From JAFAGX01 sp963759875 (GTDB taxonomy: Bacteria > Acidobacteriota > Terriglobia > Terriglobales > Acidobacteriaceae), in contig CAVXBB010000016.1 of the NCBI GenBank assembly GCA_963759875.1, forward strand, positions 372,001 to 436,000: a stretch of DNA of 64,000 bases, read 5' to 3'. Shown piece by piece: positions 46,865-55,683 of the stretch. The translations under genes and the position numbers were made by a program. Every line of letters begins with the position of its first letter. Position 1 is the stretch's first letter. The notes under the pieces were generated by a model, which made no database searches, was not told the DNA's origin, and saw only the letters and a program-made list of their open reading frames with translations.

Positions 46865-47518
46865 TTATTCATTCGCGGCCGGCGAGAGGTCACTCCAATC
46901 CCATTGCCGTGCCAGGCGCTGAGAGCGGGTGTCGCCGGGAGCCTCGACCAGTTGGCGCAAATCTGATGGATTATCCACATCGAGTGCGATGCCAGGCAGA
47001 GAAATGACCGTGGAAGTCAGTCCTGTGGCGCGAGCGGCGGTAAAGTGCGGCTTGAAGCTGTCGTTACCAAAGCGCAGGGGAAACAATCCCGCGGGACGAC
47101 GGAAAGCCGCGTTGGTTCCGCGACCGTCTGCGGCCGGAACAAGGACCGACCCCCGCTCAGGGGCGTTTGCCAGAATGGCTTCGAGTTCCGAAGCACGGAT
47201 GAGTGGTATATCACCCGGGATCACAAGCGTGTAATCGATAGCACGAGATTGGCAGATTCTGGTTGCCATATCGACAGCGTCAGTCTCACTGCGATTAGCG
47301 TTATCGGCGATGATTTCAAACCCGAATTGGCGTGCGGCTTCGATGGCAAATGCATCGTTGGTGACCAAACTCGCGGCGGGACAACTGGGGCATGCGGCGA
47401 CCGCATCGAGCACATCGAGAAGCATTGCCTGTGCCAACTCAGTGCGAACCGCTTGACTAAGAATTGATGCCAGACGCTGTTTTGCATTCGCCAGATTCTT
47501 GACGGGAATCAGAATCAT
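46865..47518 (-). CDS. cofC: CofC: 2-phospho-L-lactate (or PEP) guanylyltransferase
   Basis: A 217-residue nucleotidyltransferase with MILIPVKNLANAKQRLA at the N-terminus, LVIPGDIPLIRASELE for the metal-binding Asp, and VPAADGRGTNAAF. CofC activates phospholactate or phosphoenolpyruvate with GTP to give the side-chain donor for coenzyme F420. It begins one base after cofD ends and is the last gene of cofG-cofD-cofC. The glpK remnant lies just beyond its stop. Confidence 0.9.
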   Translation of the reverse strand: MILIPVKNLANAKQRLASILSQAVRTELAQAMLLDVLDAVAACPSCPAASLVTNDAFAIEAARQFGFEIIADNANRSETDAVDMATRICQSRAIDYTLVIPGDIPLIRASELEAILANAPERGSVLVPAADGRGTNAAFRRPAGLFPLRFGNDSFKPHFTAARATGLTSTVISLPGIALDVDNPSDLRQLVEAPGDTRSQRLARQWDWSDLSPAANE

Positions 47519-47519
47519 G

Positions 47520-48473
47520 CTAGTCGGACACAGCCCGGGCGGATTTTTCTGCCGTAAGAAGAGCTAACAACGTACGCGCCAGCTTGGCGCGGTCTTCGGC
47601 GGTCTTCATAATAATATTCGTGCAGTGTACCCGAAGGCCGGGACGATCGAGTTCTTTTGCTGCGTGCTGGTCGCGGAGATCGGCAACCAGAATATCCAAA
47701 AAGTCGCTGTAGGCCTGTGCAATACCCGCAATGGAAACGGGCAGACCCTGAGCAGCCATCAAGGTTCCTGCCGGCCCAGAGATCGCAGCGCCAGCAATGA
47801 GCGGACTCACGGCGGCCACAGTCGCCTTTGTTTCTCGCAATGCGGCTCGGATGCCGGGAACAGCGAGAATGGGACCTATGCTGGTAACTGGGTTACTCGG
47901 AGCGATGATAACGGCGCTGGCGGAAAGGATAGCTTCGACAGCTCCCGGAGCGGGGCTCGAGTCGGAAGCGCCTGCGAAGTGCACGGAATTTACCGGATCT
48001 TGATACCAGCGTTGCACGAAGTATTCTTGAAAGCTGAGTTCGCCACTGGGGGTCATCACTCGGGTTTCCACGCGCGAATCGCTCATGGGCAGGATGCGCG
48101 CCTGCACGCCTAATTTTCCGCAGATTTCTGTGGTGACCTCGGTTAGTGTTTTGCCCAGGGCCAACATTCTTGACCGAACCAGGTGAATGGCGAGATCGCG
48201 GTCGCCGACATGAAACCAGATTGGCTCGGCGAGTTCTCCCATCGCCTGCAAACAATAGAACGTGTCGCCTTTAACTCCCCAGCCACGCTCGCGACTGAGC
48301 AACCCAGCCAGCGCATAGGTGATGGAATCAAGGTCGGGTGAAATGTACAAACCCCACCACTCCAGGTCATCCCCAGTATTCACGATGAAGGTCATGTCCT
48401 CGACGGGCGCGACCTGACGGAGGCCTTCGACGAATTTCGCTCCGCCGGTGCCACCGCTGAGGACCACGATCAT
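47520..48473 (-). CDS. cofD: CofD: 2-phospho-L-lactate transferase
   Basis: A 317-residue CofD. The opening IVVLSGGTGGAKFVEGL, the VNTGDDLEWWGLYISPDLD motif and IIAPSNPVTSIGPILAVPG are characteristic. It transfers the phospholactyl (or phosphoenolpyruvyl) group onto FO to form F420-0 or its dehydro form. The start overlaps the cofG stop by four bases, indicating coupling. CofE and CofH are not in the window. Confidence 0.95.
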   Translation of the reverse strand: MIVVLSGGTGGAKFVEGLRQVAPVEDMTFIVNTGDDLEWWGLYISPDLDSITYALAGLLSRERGWGVKGDTFYCLQAMGELAEPIWFHVGDRDLAIHLVRSRMLALGKTLTEVTTEICGKLGVQARILPMSDSRVETRVMTPSGELSFQEYFVQRWYQDPVNSVHFAGASDSSPAPGAVEAILSASAVIIAPSNPVTSIGPILAVPGIRAALRETKATVAAVSPLIAGAAISGPAGTLMAAQGLPVSIAGIAQAYSDFLDILVADLRDQHAAKELDRPGLRVHCTNIIMKTAEDRAKLARTLLALLTAEKSARAVSD

Positions 48474-49717
48474 GCGGCCCTCCGGGCATAGCCGTCGCTC
48501 TGGGCTGCGGCCTCGACCCTCTCCGCAAGCAAGCCTTCTGCGCGGTTCATTACCGCTGGCAGGAACTCCGGATAGACTGGAAGACGCTGGCGCAATTCGT
48601 ACCCTTTAGATTCGGTTCGCAATTTTAATTGCTCCAGATGCGGCCAAGGCTTCTCCGGATTGATGTAGTCTGGAGTGAGCGGCGAAACTCCGCCCCAGTC
48701 GTTCAGCCCAGCATCCAGTAACTCTTCATAGTACGGCGAAGAGAGGTTAGGAGGTGCTTGAATGTTAACCTCTGGTGTCAACAATCGTGCCACCGCGATA
48801 GTGCGCAGCATCTCGTCTTTCGTGGGCTCGGGCCAGTCTCGCATGGGGATTTCGGGCTTCCCGCGAAAGTTCTGAATAATAATCTCCTGGATATGCCCGT
48901 AGCGGCGGTGCAACTCGCGAAGAGCGAGGAGCGTATTGACGCGATCCTGCGGCGTTTCGCCAATTCCAATTAACAGGCCGGTAGTAAACGGAACTTGCTG
49001 CTTGCCCGCTTCTTCGATCGTATGAAGACGCCTGCTGGGAATTTTATCCGGAGCACTGTCGTGGGCTGCACCAGGCGCAAGCAAGTGATCGCTGGTGGTT
49101 TCGAGCATCAAGCCCATGCTGGGAGAAACTGCCGACAGCCTGGTGATCCATTCGGCGCTCAGCAGGCCAGGATTAGGATGCGGCAGCAGAGAAGATTCGC
49201 GCAATACCAACTCGCACATCGCTTCCAGATAGTGCAAGGTCGATTTGTAGCCGAGCCGACGCAGGGTGACACGCATTTCCGGAAACGCAAGCTCGGGTTT
49301 ATCTCCCAGGCTGAATAGTGCCTCGGTGCAACCCATGCGTTCGCCTGCTCGCACCACTTGCAGCACTTCCTCAGGAGTCATAGTGTGCGCACCTGGTTGG
49401 CCTGGGTCTCGCCGAAAGGTGCAATATCCGCAATAGTCGCGGCATAAGTTTGTAAGCGGAATGAAAACTTTACGTGAGTAGCTAATGACGTTACGTTTGA
49501 AGTGTTGCCTGACGGTAGTTGCAGCCGCGAGCAATGCGGGAAGGTCGTCATCCGAGCATGTGATGAGCCCGCAAGCTTGCTCAAAAGACAGCGATACTAG
49601 TGGATTAAAATCGGGGAGAAATGCCGCTGTCGACGGTTTCATACTTGATGCCATCCGCAGGCTCAACTCAGTTGATTGTAATGGATTACAATTCGTCGCT
49701 TGCGGGCGCCCAGACAT
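48470..49717 (-). CDS. cofG: CofG: FO synthase subunit 1 (radical SAM)
   Basis: A 415-residue radical SAM enzyme. The cluster motif CX3CX2C is LCRDYCGYCTFRRDPG; EALFSLGDKPE, the long IIQNFRGKPEIPM and INIQAPPNLS-like segments match CofG. With CofH it joins tyrosine to a diaminouracil to make the deazaflavin FO. The first residues before MKPSTAAF are poorly conserved, so the start could be one of two internal ATGs (49654 or 49642); no ribosome site decides. It is divergent from a flavin reductase gene, with a gap of only about 40 bases. Confidence 0.92.
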   Translation of the reverse strand: MSGRPQATNCNPLQSTELSLRMASSMKPSTAAFLPDFNPLVSLSFEQACGLITCSDDDLPALLAAATTVRQHFKRNVISYSRKVFIPLTNLCRDYCGYCTFRRDPGQPGAHTMTPEEVLQVVRAGERMGCTEALFSLGDKPELAFPEMRVTLRRLGYKSTLHYLEAMCELVLRESSLLPHPNPGLLSAEWITRLSAVSPSMGLMLETTSDHLLAPGAAHDSAPDKIPSRRLHTIEEAGKQQVPFTTGLLIGIGETPQDRVNTLLALRELHRRYGHIQEIIIQNFRGKPEIPMRDWPEPTKDEMLRTIAVARLLTPEVNIQAPPNLSSPYYEELLDAGLNDWGGVSPLTPDYINPEKPWPHLEQLKLRTESKGYELRQRLPVYPEFLPAVMNRAEGLLAERVEAAAQSDGYARRAA

Positions 49718-49758
49718 TCATCATAGGCGTAGGCTAGCATAGCAACGTAGGCCTCTCA

Positions 49759-50287
49759 ATGAGCATAAGCCAAGCTGAATTTCGAAAAGCCATGGGCACC
49801 TTTGCCACTGGTGTAACGATCATTACTGTGGATTACGAAGGCGAAGTGCATGGGATGACCGCCAACGCATTCACGTCGGTGTCGTTGGACCCTCTGCTGG
49901 TGCTGGTATGTGTAGATCACCGCGCGCGCACTCATGCTCGCCTTCACGCGAAGAAACGCTTCGGGGTTAATGTTCTTGGAGAACATCAACGCGCAATATC
50001 CGAATACTGATGCGCACGCCGAGGCCACACACCAGCAAGCTGAGCAGAAGGCGGGTGCCCGATTCGATCGGACGAAGCACGGCACTCCGGTTTTGCACGG
50101 CGCGCTAGCCTATCTGGAATGCCGCCTGCATACGGCGCAAGATGCGGGCGACCATACGATATTTATCGCCGAAGTGGAAGACGTAGTGGTACGAGAGGGA
50201 GATGACCCATTGCTGTACTTCCGAGGGAAATATCGCAGGATGGACGCCGCATGGGCGGCAGCCACGGATCCGAAGATTCCCGACTAG
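49759..50287 (+). pseudogene. Flavin reductase-domain protein, frameshifted
   Basis: About 176 codons in two frames. The first part, FRKAMGTFATGVTIITVDY then GMTANAFTSVSLDPLLVLVC and FGVNVLGEHQ, is the FMN-binding flavin reductase-like domain; it stops at ISEY near 50010, while the remaining HGTPVLHGALAYLECRL and DHTIFIAEVEDVVVREGDDP-like C-terminus is in another frame. The net shift equals one gained or two lost bases between about 49990 and 50060. Members reduce FMN/FAD with NAD(P)H for a partner monooxygenase. Its position beside cofG may mean a deazaflavin link, but that is only positional. Sequence error and true inactivation cannot be separated here. Confidence 0.7.
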
Positions 50288-51751
50288 TCACTTTACCCGT
50301 AAGCTGTCGAGCATTTTTTGGTACGTCGGCTGCAGCTGCGAGAATTGCGATTCAGGCGCGATGAACAGCAAGTGCAGCAAGCCACCTTCGGGAGTTGGCA
50401 CGGTCACGAGCCAATCACGTTCCGGAACGGCTTGACCGTTCTGCTGAACCGGTGAGGTTCCCGCCAGCATGGTCGAGCGGCCTTCGATCCCGGAGACCTC
50501 CACTTTCCGTGGACTGTCGTAGACGCGAAGACCCGGATTGCTCTGTTGCAAATTCTGGATCAGCGCCTGTGTGGCCTGATCAACCGAGTTGTTGTCAGGG
50601 TTCTGCGCGAGCGAAACAATTGCGCCATAAGCGATGGCGTTCTCGCCAACTCCGGCGGGCGGCGCTAGAGTGACGGAATTTTGCCCGGGTTCAGCCTGCC
50701 AATTGGCGGGATAGTTGACGCTGAAGTTACTACCCTGAAACGTTTTGAAATCGCCGCTAGGCTTTATCTGTTCGTAGTTGATATTGGTGAGGGTTCCACC
50801 GCTTAGGTTTTCCGTCGATGATGTCGCATCCTGGGCTCCGGTCAGTACTGCTCCGGTCTTTTGATTCTGCCCTGCCCATTGCCCATTCTTTTCGCCGTCT
50901 GAAATTTGCTGGGCTGTGTAGGCCTTTATGCTCTTGGCCTGCTGTTTTGCTTGAAGAAAAGCGGGGCTGGTCGGCAGATACTGCTTGGACGGCCAGTGTG
51001 CAATTTCTTTATCAACCGCCTCGACGCGATTGCCGGGATTGGGGTGATCGCTGAGAAATTGCGGTCCGCCGTCGCCGACCATCTTCTCGAGCTTTGCGAA
51101 GAAATCGGCCATTGCTCTCGGGTCATAGCCGGCTTTGTACATAATGATTGCCCCGGTCGCGTCCGCTTGAGCCTCATCGACTCGAGAGTACTTCATCAGC
51201 ATCGTTCCAGCACCGTACTGGATACCCATCTGCGCGAGAGCGCCGGCTGTGCCGCCGAGCAGCCCCCCGAGCGCGCTCAGGATCCCAGCCCACTCCTGTT
51301 TGGGAGCTTGCTTGGCAGAATGCTGCATGTACACGTGCGACATTTCGTGCGACATGACGCCGGCCAGTTCGGCCTCGTTGTCAGCCGCATTGATCGTGCC
51401 GACATTAATGAAAATCGGCCCGCCCGGCAGGGCAAAGGCATTGATGTCACTCTGCTGGATTACGTGAAACTGATACGGCCAGGAACGATCAGGCGGAATG
51501 ACGGCGACGAGTTTCTTGCCCAATTGCTGAATGTATTGCGTGACGGGACTCGAATCCGGCAGTACGGGCATTTGCTTGTAGACTTCGGCTGCGGCTTTCA
51601 ACCCGAGTTGCTCCTGCTGCTGCTTCGTCATGCTGGGATGACCAGGATCTGGAAGCTCCGGTAGGGTCAGAGGAGTCGCTGCCCAGCTTGGGAAAGAGAT
51701 CAGGAACGTCAACAGAATCGCCAGCATTCGTGTCGACATTGAAGGTCGCAT
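50288..51751 (-). CDS. Exported M48-family metallopeptidase with C-terminal PsbP/LpqN-like domain
   Basis: A protein of about 487 residues. From ATG 51751 it begins MRPSMSTRMLAILLTFLISF and has a signal cleaved after SWAA; the longer frame to 51787 only adds an unlikely N-terminus. The zinc motif is SHEMSHVYMQH (HExxH) with a third ligand in the downstream SRVDEAQADATG. This is the BepA/LoiP-like periplasmic M48 layout, involved elsewhere in outer-membrane protein quality control. From about residue 330, NFSVNYPANWQAEP onward resembles a PsbP/LpqN-type fold, an extra domain not in BepA. It is convergent with the flavin reductase gene, one base apart. Confidence 0.82.
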   Translation of the reverse strand: MRPSMSTRMLAILLTFLISFPSWAATPLTLPELPDPGHPSMTKQQQEQLGLKAAAEVYKQMPVLPDSSPVTQYIQQLGKKLVAVIPPDRSWPYQFHVIQQSDINAFALPGGPIFINVGTINAADNEAELAGVMSHEMSHVYMQHSAKQAPKQEWAGILSALGGLLGGTAGALAQMGIQYGAGTMLMKYSRVDEAQADATGAIIMYKAGYDPRAMADFFAKLEKMVGDGGPQFLSDHPNPGNRVEAVDKEIAHWPSKQYLPTSPAFLQAKQQAKSIKAYTAQQISDGEKNGQWAGQNQKTGAVLTGAQDATSSTENLSGGTLTNINYEQIKPSGDFKTFQGSNFSVNYPANWQAEPGQNSVTLAPPAGVGENAIAYGAIVSLAQNPDNNSVDQATQALIQNLQQSNPGLRVYDSPRKVEVSGIEGRSTMLAGTSPVQQNGQAVPERDWLVTVPTPEGGLLHLLFIAPESQFSQLQPTYQKMLDSLRVK

Positions 51752-51853
51752 GCTGATTATTTTCTTCGGAACGCCCAAATCGCACAAGGGCTTAGCGCCC
51801 GTGCTCTGATGCAGAAGCGAATCTAGCCGGATGTATGCTGCATCTCAGGAGAG

Positions 51854-52303
51854 GTGAACACGCCCCTGCCAACATTCCGCGAACCATCGGCAATCGAACG
51901 CGCGTTTAATCGTGCTTTCGGGCTCCTGGTGGGTTTGGGACTGGGGTTTTCCTACAATTACCTGCTCAAAATTCGAGGCCGCAAGAGCGGGAAAATTTAT
52001 TCCACGCCGATTAATTTGCTGGAACTGAATGGAAAACGCTTTCTGGTTGCGCCTCGCGGACGCGCGCAGTGGGTCCGTAATGCAGAAGCGGTGCGAGAAG
52101 TTGCGTTGAAGAGAGGCTCATGGGAAAGAAGATTCCGCCTGCGGCCCCTGGGCGGTTCGGAACAGTTGGAGGTTATAAAAGCTTATCTCGACCGCTTTAA
52201 ACGGGAAGTCCAACGCTATTTTCCGGTCCCTGCGGGTTCCCCGCCGGAAGCCTTCAAACAGATCGCATCTTCTTATCCCGCCTTTGAATTAATCGACTTT
52301 TAA
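51854..52303 (+). CDS. Deazaflavin (F420)-dependent nitroreductase-like protein (Ddn family)
   Basis: A 149-residue protein with the split beta-barrel of the Ddn/FDOR family: YLLKIRGRKSGKIYSTPINL, KRFLVAPRGRAQWVRNAEA and a C-terminal FELIDF. These proteins use F420H2 to reduce quinones, nitro compounds or other substrates; some bind FMN or fatty acids instead. The start is GTG 51854, with AGGAG just two bases upstream, a tight spacing. Its presence about 2 kb from cofGDC supports the organism making and using F420. Confidence 0.8.
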   Translation: MNTPLPTFREPSAIERAFNRAFGLLVGLGLGFSYNYLLKIRGRKSGKIYSTPINLLELNGKRFLVAPRGRAQWVRNAEAVREVALKRGSWERRFRLRPLGGSEQLEVIKAYLDRFKREVQRYFPVPAGSPPEAFKQIASSYPAFELIDF

Positions 52304-52379
52304 TTGCCGGCCATCGAGCTGTCCGAAGTTGCCGCGGGATGGACCGCTTTCAAGTCTTGAAATCTCCAGTGAACTAGCA

Positions 52380-52414
52380 CCCCCAAATAAGCATCGAAGT
52401 CACCATTTTGGGGG
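52380..52414. terminator. 8-bp GC/AT hairpin between convergent genes
   Basis: CCCCCAAA (52380-52387) pairs with TTTGGGGG (52407-52414) across a 19-base loop. It lies in the 189-base gap between the converging Ddn-like and permease genes and could act on both transcripts. The long loop weakens the case. Confidence 0.35.
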
Positions 52415-52491
52415 AACACGGACCGAAGCGAGCAGCGCAAATCTTGCGAAAGTCAGCCGCGCATAAGCACGCCGCGTGAGGACCGGAATGA

Positions 52492-54414
52492 TCAAGATCG
52501 CAAATACCAGGGGACATTGATCACGATAATTCGACCAGCTCCCTTGGCATAAAGAAACACTTTAAGCGCAGTCGAGCGCTGGTTGTGCAGAAGGTAGTAA
52601 ACCCAGTGTCGTTCGATCAATTCCGGGACGAGAACAGCAATCTGTCGGTCCGGATGTTTGCGCTCAAGCTCCAAAGCATAGTCAACAATAGGACCGATCA
52701 CCAAGCGATATGGCGATCGCAGTAGCACGAGTTCCGGCTTGGGGAATCCCGCCTGTGAGGCTGGGCGCTCAACATACTCGGGCCAAACGCTGAGCAGTTC
52801 GTCTATCGCCTGTGACCCAGCCTTATCTTCCGCCGCTATGTGCACCACAACCAGATCCCGCGAGAGAGTGTATGCAAAGCGCAAAGCTTTCTGGGCCACC
52901 TTGCTCCAGCGTTGCAGGGGGATGACTACGATCGGCGGTGTAAGTGGGTTCAGTTGTATGGGGGTATGGCATTCAGATTCACGGATGAGTTTTTCGTAAT
53001 GGCGGTGAACGCTGTTCATGATCCAGATAATTAAGGGAATCGCCAGAACGGTGATCCATGCCCCTTCGGTGAATTTCGCAACGATGACGATGCAGGTCGT
53101 CAGGCCGGTCGCTAACGCACCGATACCGTTGATCAACATGCTGGTGGAGGCACCACGTCCTCCGGTCCTCTTCCAATGCATCACCATACCGGCCTGAGAG
53201 AGGGTAAATGCCATGAATGCGCCGATCGCGAATAACGGAATCAGGCGGTCCGTAACGCCGTTGAAAACGATCAGTAGAACGGCAGCAGAGAAGGCCAGCG
53301 CATAAATCCCGAACGAAAAAACTAATCTCCGGCCGCGAATGGCGAACAAGTACGGAAGATAACCGTCGTCGGCAATGAAGTGGCAGAGCCGGGGAAAATC
53401 TGCAAAGGATGTATTGGCTGAAAGCGACAAAATGGTAAGGATCGAAGCCATGGTAATGAAGTAGAAAACACTTCGCCCAGCCACAGCGCCGGTCAGTTGT
53501 GACAACACACTTTGATATCCAGGCTGGCCCGGTGGCGTGGCTGCGATTCCGTATACGCGACAGAGATAAGCAATTCCTCCGAGCAAAAGAATGAGAACGG
53601 CGATGACCGCAGTCAGAGTGGTGCGGGCATTCTTCACTTTTGGTTCGCGGAAGACCTGCACTCCGTTGCTTACGGCTTCAACTCCCGTCATCGCGGTACA
53701 ACCACTGGAGAAGGCTTTAAGCAGGAGCCATAAACTTACTGCGGTCATAGTTGGTCCGGGGCTGGGGATCGGCGCAGCCGGGATCGGATGACCACCATGA
53801 ACAACCGTTTTGAATACTCCTGCCGCAATGACCGTACCCAGGCAGCCCACGAACAGATACGTGGGTGCCATGAAGAGCAGCCCAGCCTCGCGAACACCGC
53901 GAAGGTTTACTAATGTAAGCGCGAGAAGGATCACTAAACATGCGGCGAGAGTATGAGGTTGTAGCTCTGGTACCGCGGAAACGATGGCACCCACGCCAGC
54001 GGAGATACCCACTGCAACATTGAGCGTGTAGTCGATCAGTAGAGCAGTGCCAGCCAGCAGTCCTGCGCCTTGGCCTAAGTTTGCCGTGGCCACAATGTAG
54101 GAACCGGCGCCGCTCGGATAGGCAGCAATCGTCTGGCGATAAGAGAAATAAACGATGCTTAGCAGGATAATAATTGCCAGGCTGATCGGAACGATGTAGG
54201 CGACGCCGGCGAGACCGAGTGCGGCCAATATTGTGAGCGCGGCTTCTGGACCATATGCGGCGGAGCTGAGTGCATCCAGGCCAAAAACAGGGATGCCCTC
54301 AGCAGGGCCGATTAGCTCTTTCTTGTCTTCTTCTGACGAAAGAGGACGTCCGAAGAGAACGTCCAGGATTGTTTTCGTCCTGGAAGCAGGTGCGGTTTGT
54401 TCTACGACTGGCAA
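52492..54414 (-). CDS. APC-superfamily permease, KimA-like
   Basis: A 640-residue permease with about twelve membrane helices and a cytosolic C-terminal domain of some 150 residues. The first helix carries FGLDALSSAAYGPEA, followed by YRQTIAAYPSGAGSYIVA and LVNLRGVREAG, which match the KimA/YdaO branch of the APC superfamily, known in Bacillus as a high-affinity potassium importer. General amino-acid permeases share the fold, so the substrate is not certain. I saw no riboswitch-like structure in the short region shared with the divergent serine hydrolase gene. Confidence 0.75.
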   Translation of the reverse strand: MPVVEQTAPASRTKTILDVLFGRPLSSEEDKKELIGPAEGIPVFGLDALSSAAYGPEAALTILAALGLAGVAYIVPISLAIIILLSIVYFSYRQTIAAYPSGAGSYIVATANLGQGAGLLAGTALLIDYTLNVAVGISAGVGAIVSAVPELQPHTLAACLVILLALTLVNLRGVREAGLLFMAPTYLFVGCLGTVIAAGVFKTVVHGGHPIPAAPIPSPGPTMTAVSLWLLLKAFSSGCTAMTGVEAVSNGVQVFREPKVKNARTTLTAVIAVLILLLGGIAYLCRVYGIAATPPGQPGYQSVLSQLTGAVAGRSVFYFITMASILTILSLSANTSFADFPRLCHFIADDGYLPYLFAIRGRRLVFSFGIYALAFSAAVLLIVFNGVTDRLIPLFAIGAFMAFTLSQAGMVMHWKRTGGRGASTSMLINGIGALATGLTTCIVIVAKFTEGAWITVLAIPLIIWIMNSVHRHYEKLIRESECHTPIQLNPLTPPIVVIPLQRWSKVAQKALRFAYTLSRDLVVVHIAAEDKAGSQAIDELLSVWPEYVERPASQAGFPKPELVLLRSPYRLVIGPIVDYALELERKHPDRQIAVLVPELIERHWVYYLLHNQRSTALKVFLYAKGAGRIIVINVPWYLRS

Positions 54415-54594
54415 GTGGTAAGCGTCTTAGATGGTAGCCGATGCCAACAGAGAATGGCAGCGGTCCACGTATTCACAATTGTGATGCGTCGACGAGTGTT
54501 GCGCTCACCTTTACCGCCTCGCGCAATCTTTGTTATAACCCCAGCATCGGACAGTTCAGTGTCAGAAAAGTCTTCCACCCATATCACGGTGCAG

Positions 54595-55683
54595 ATGCCC
54601 GCGCCTGCCTATGAACAGCAGGACCAGGTTTTCGCGCGGGCATTTGAAATTTTGAATAAAGCCATCGCACAGCGGGCGTTCCCCACAGCTTCCGTTGCAG
54701 TAACGAACGGGGGCAAACTGGTTTGCCTCAAAGCGTCTGGGCACTTCTTATATGAGACTGAAACGCCTGAAACTACCACAGCCAGCATTTTCGATCTGGC
54801 GTCGTTGACCAAGGTCGTTGCCACTACGAGTATGGCGATGATTCTTTACGAGCGCGGTCTGCTCGATTTAGAGATGCCACTGGTTTCGATTGTTCCAGAA
54901 TTCAAGAGCGCTGATCCGCGGCGGCAGCAGGTGACCATGCACATGCTGCTGGCTCATTCTTCGGGATTGCCTGCATATGAGAAGCTGTTTTTGAAGGCGC
55001 GTGATCGAGATGAACTCTTAGCAGCGGCGTTCCACGTTCCGCTCAAGTACGATCCTGGTTCAACTGTGGAATACAGCGATATTGGGTTCATCATTTTGGG
55101 AGTGGCGCTGGAGCGGCTGGCGCAGGACGCGTTGGATCATTTTTGCCGCCATGAAATTTTCGGGCCGCTGGGGATGGCGCACACCACTTTCGATCCGCCG
55201 CTGCACTGGTGGTCGTCGATTCCGCCGACCGCAGATGATCAGTCGTTTCGCGAGCGCATCATTCAGGGCGAAGTGCAGGATGAAAATGCCAGCGTGCTGG
55301 AGGGGGTGGCCGGGCATGCGGGGCTTTTCGCGACGGCGGAGGATCTGGCGATCTTTGCTCATACCATGTTGCAGGGAGGACGACCGATCATCCGGCCTGA
55401 AACTTTGGCTGTTTTCACGTGTCGCGAGACGTCGCCCGCCGGCACTTGTCGTGCCTTGGGGTGGGATACGCCGTCAGCACCGTCGCAAACGGGAAAATAC
55501 TTTTCCGAGCAGTCGTTTGGACATCTGGGATACACGGGAACCTCGCTATGGATTGATCCGCAACGACAACTTTCGGTCGCGCTGCTGACAAACCGGACGT
55601 GGCCGGATTGCAAGAACGATGCGATCAAGCAGGTTCGGCCGGCTTTTCACGATGCGGTGGTTGAAGCGCTGGAGGGTAAGTGA
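54595..55683 (+). CDS. Serine hydrolase, class C beta-lactamase family
   Basis: A protein of about 362 residues from ATG 54595; the frame is open back to 54397, overlapping the divergent permease gene, and the true start is uncertain because no ribosome site is evident. The SxxK motif is DLASLTKVVATTSMA and the YxN-like motif is VEYSDIGFI; the conserved C-terminal GHLGYTGTSLWIDP box is present. The family includes penicillin-binding-protein-like peptidases and esterases. Its stop overlaps the murQ start (GTGA arrangement), so the two are coupled, which suggests a role in cell-wall muropeptide recycling. No clear signal peptide is seen. Confidence 0.78.
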   Translation: MPAPAYEQQDQVFARAFEILNKAIAQRAFPTASVAVTNGGKLVCLKASGHFLYETETPETTTASIFDLASLTKVVATTSMAMILYERGLLDLEMPLVSIVPEFKSADPRRQQVTMHMLLAHSSGLPAYEKLFLKARDRDELLAAAFHVPLKYDPGSTVEYSDIGFIILGVALERLAQDALDHFCRHEIFGPLGMAHTTFDPPLHWWSSIPPTADDQSFRERIIQGEVQDENASVLEGVAGHAGLFATAEDLAIFAHTMLQGGRPIIRPETLAVFTCRETSPAGTCRALGWDTPSAPSQTGKYFSEQSFGHLGYTGTSLWIDPQRQLSVALLTNRTWPDCKNDAIKQVRPAFHDAVVEALEGK

